Source: Lichenifustis flavocetrariae (GTDB taxonomy: Bacteria > Pseudomonadota > Alphaproteobacteria > Rhizobiales > Beijerinckiaceae). Taken from it: a DNA stretch of 64,000 nucleotides. Below, one piece after another: positions 63,973 through 64,000 of the stretch (positions are counted from its first letter, which is position 1; the number at the start of each line of letters is the position of its first letter). The notes below the pieces were generated by a model. The model was given only the letters and a program-made list of their open reading frames with translations, ran no database searches and was not told the origin of the DNA. Made by a program: the position numbers and the translations under genes. The stretch spans positions 1 to 64,000 of the forward strand of contig NZ_JAMOIM010000014.1 in the NCBI RefSeq assembly GCF_026130545.1. Reading direction: 5' to 3'.

Positions 63973-64000
63973 CGCTGTTCTCCGACCTTCCCACCGTCCG
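63969..64000 (+). CDS. Partial gene running off the right edge
   Basis: An ATG overlapping the regulator's stop (ATGA) opens a frame MTLFSDLPTV that continues past the window. It is probably cotranscribed with the regulator and may belong to sugar metabolism, but ten residues are too few to assign. Confidence 0.5.
   Translation, partial: MTLFSDLPTV

Overview
This is a GC-rich (roughly 65%) chromosomal window from an alphaproteobacterium. I place it in the Hyphomicrobiales (Rhizobiales), possibly near Beijerinckiaceae or Methylobacteriaceae-type lineages, but the exact taxon is inference. Pointers are the secB / fxsA / Tim44-like / mltA / smr neighbourhood, an Irr-type ICE motif before mbfA, a ROSE-type RNA thermometer before an hsp20 gene, an alphaproteobacterial GTTC-N7-GTTC SOS box, CarD, and XylFGH with a LacI-type regulator. 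Most of the window is ordinary core and semi-core genome. I found no CRISPR array, rRNA, intact mobile element or obvious defence or biosynthetic cluster.

Layout. 1-2.6 kb: end of a decayed element, a tyrosine recombinase broken by two stops and three frameshifts, beside tRNA-Gly(CCC). 2.8-9.6 kb: LysE exporter, nitrilase-type amidase, argC, secB, a small P-loop kinase-like gene, fxsA, and a tightly overlapping Tim44-like / mltA / smr operon. 9.6-16.4 kb: MFS plus DeoR pair, orphan polysaccharide-export lipoprotein, N-methyltryptophan/sarcosine oxidase, DHA2 drug exporter. 16.6-20.2 kb: a tight minus-strand operon (radical SAM photolyase-like gene, rnhB, dapE, small membrane protein) headed by a candidate LexA box. 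20.4-29.1 kb: glycosyltransferase-like gene, moaB, ypfJ, corA, transaldolase, FucU mutarotase, heparinase II/III family protein, threonine aldolase, secreted proline-rich protein. 29.4-32.5 kb: hsp20 with RNA thermometer, dienelactone hydrolase, glutathione transferase, carD. 32.9-41.1 kb: lepA, a second LysE exporter, lipoprotein, metal-site-deficient M24 protein, YihY, Uup ABC-F ATPase. 41.6-51.3 kb: cspA, a PAS/LuxR-type regulator with a perfect FNR/FixK box, a secreted phosphodiesterase-like protein, kup, mbfA with an ICE motif, a DUF6065-like gene and a histidine-rich secreted protein. 51.3-58.5 kb: accessory metabolism and regulators in divergent pairs (ketopantoate-reductase-like, SDR/MmyB, AraC/MFS, SDR/amidase). 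58.7-64.0 kb: D-xylose ABC transporter xylFGH, divergent from a LacI-type regulator that overlaps a gene running off the window.

The most informative signals are regulatory: stress inputs (heat via ROSE, DNA damage via LexA, low oxygen via FNR/FixK, iron via Irr) can be read directly from intergenic DNA. The best candidates for something little described are the SOS-box-headed radical SAM / rnhB / dapE operon and the histidine-rich protein close to mbfA. Neither is proven novel. Small open reading frames in intergenic gaps are flagged with low confidence.
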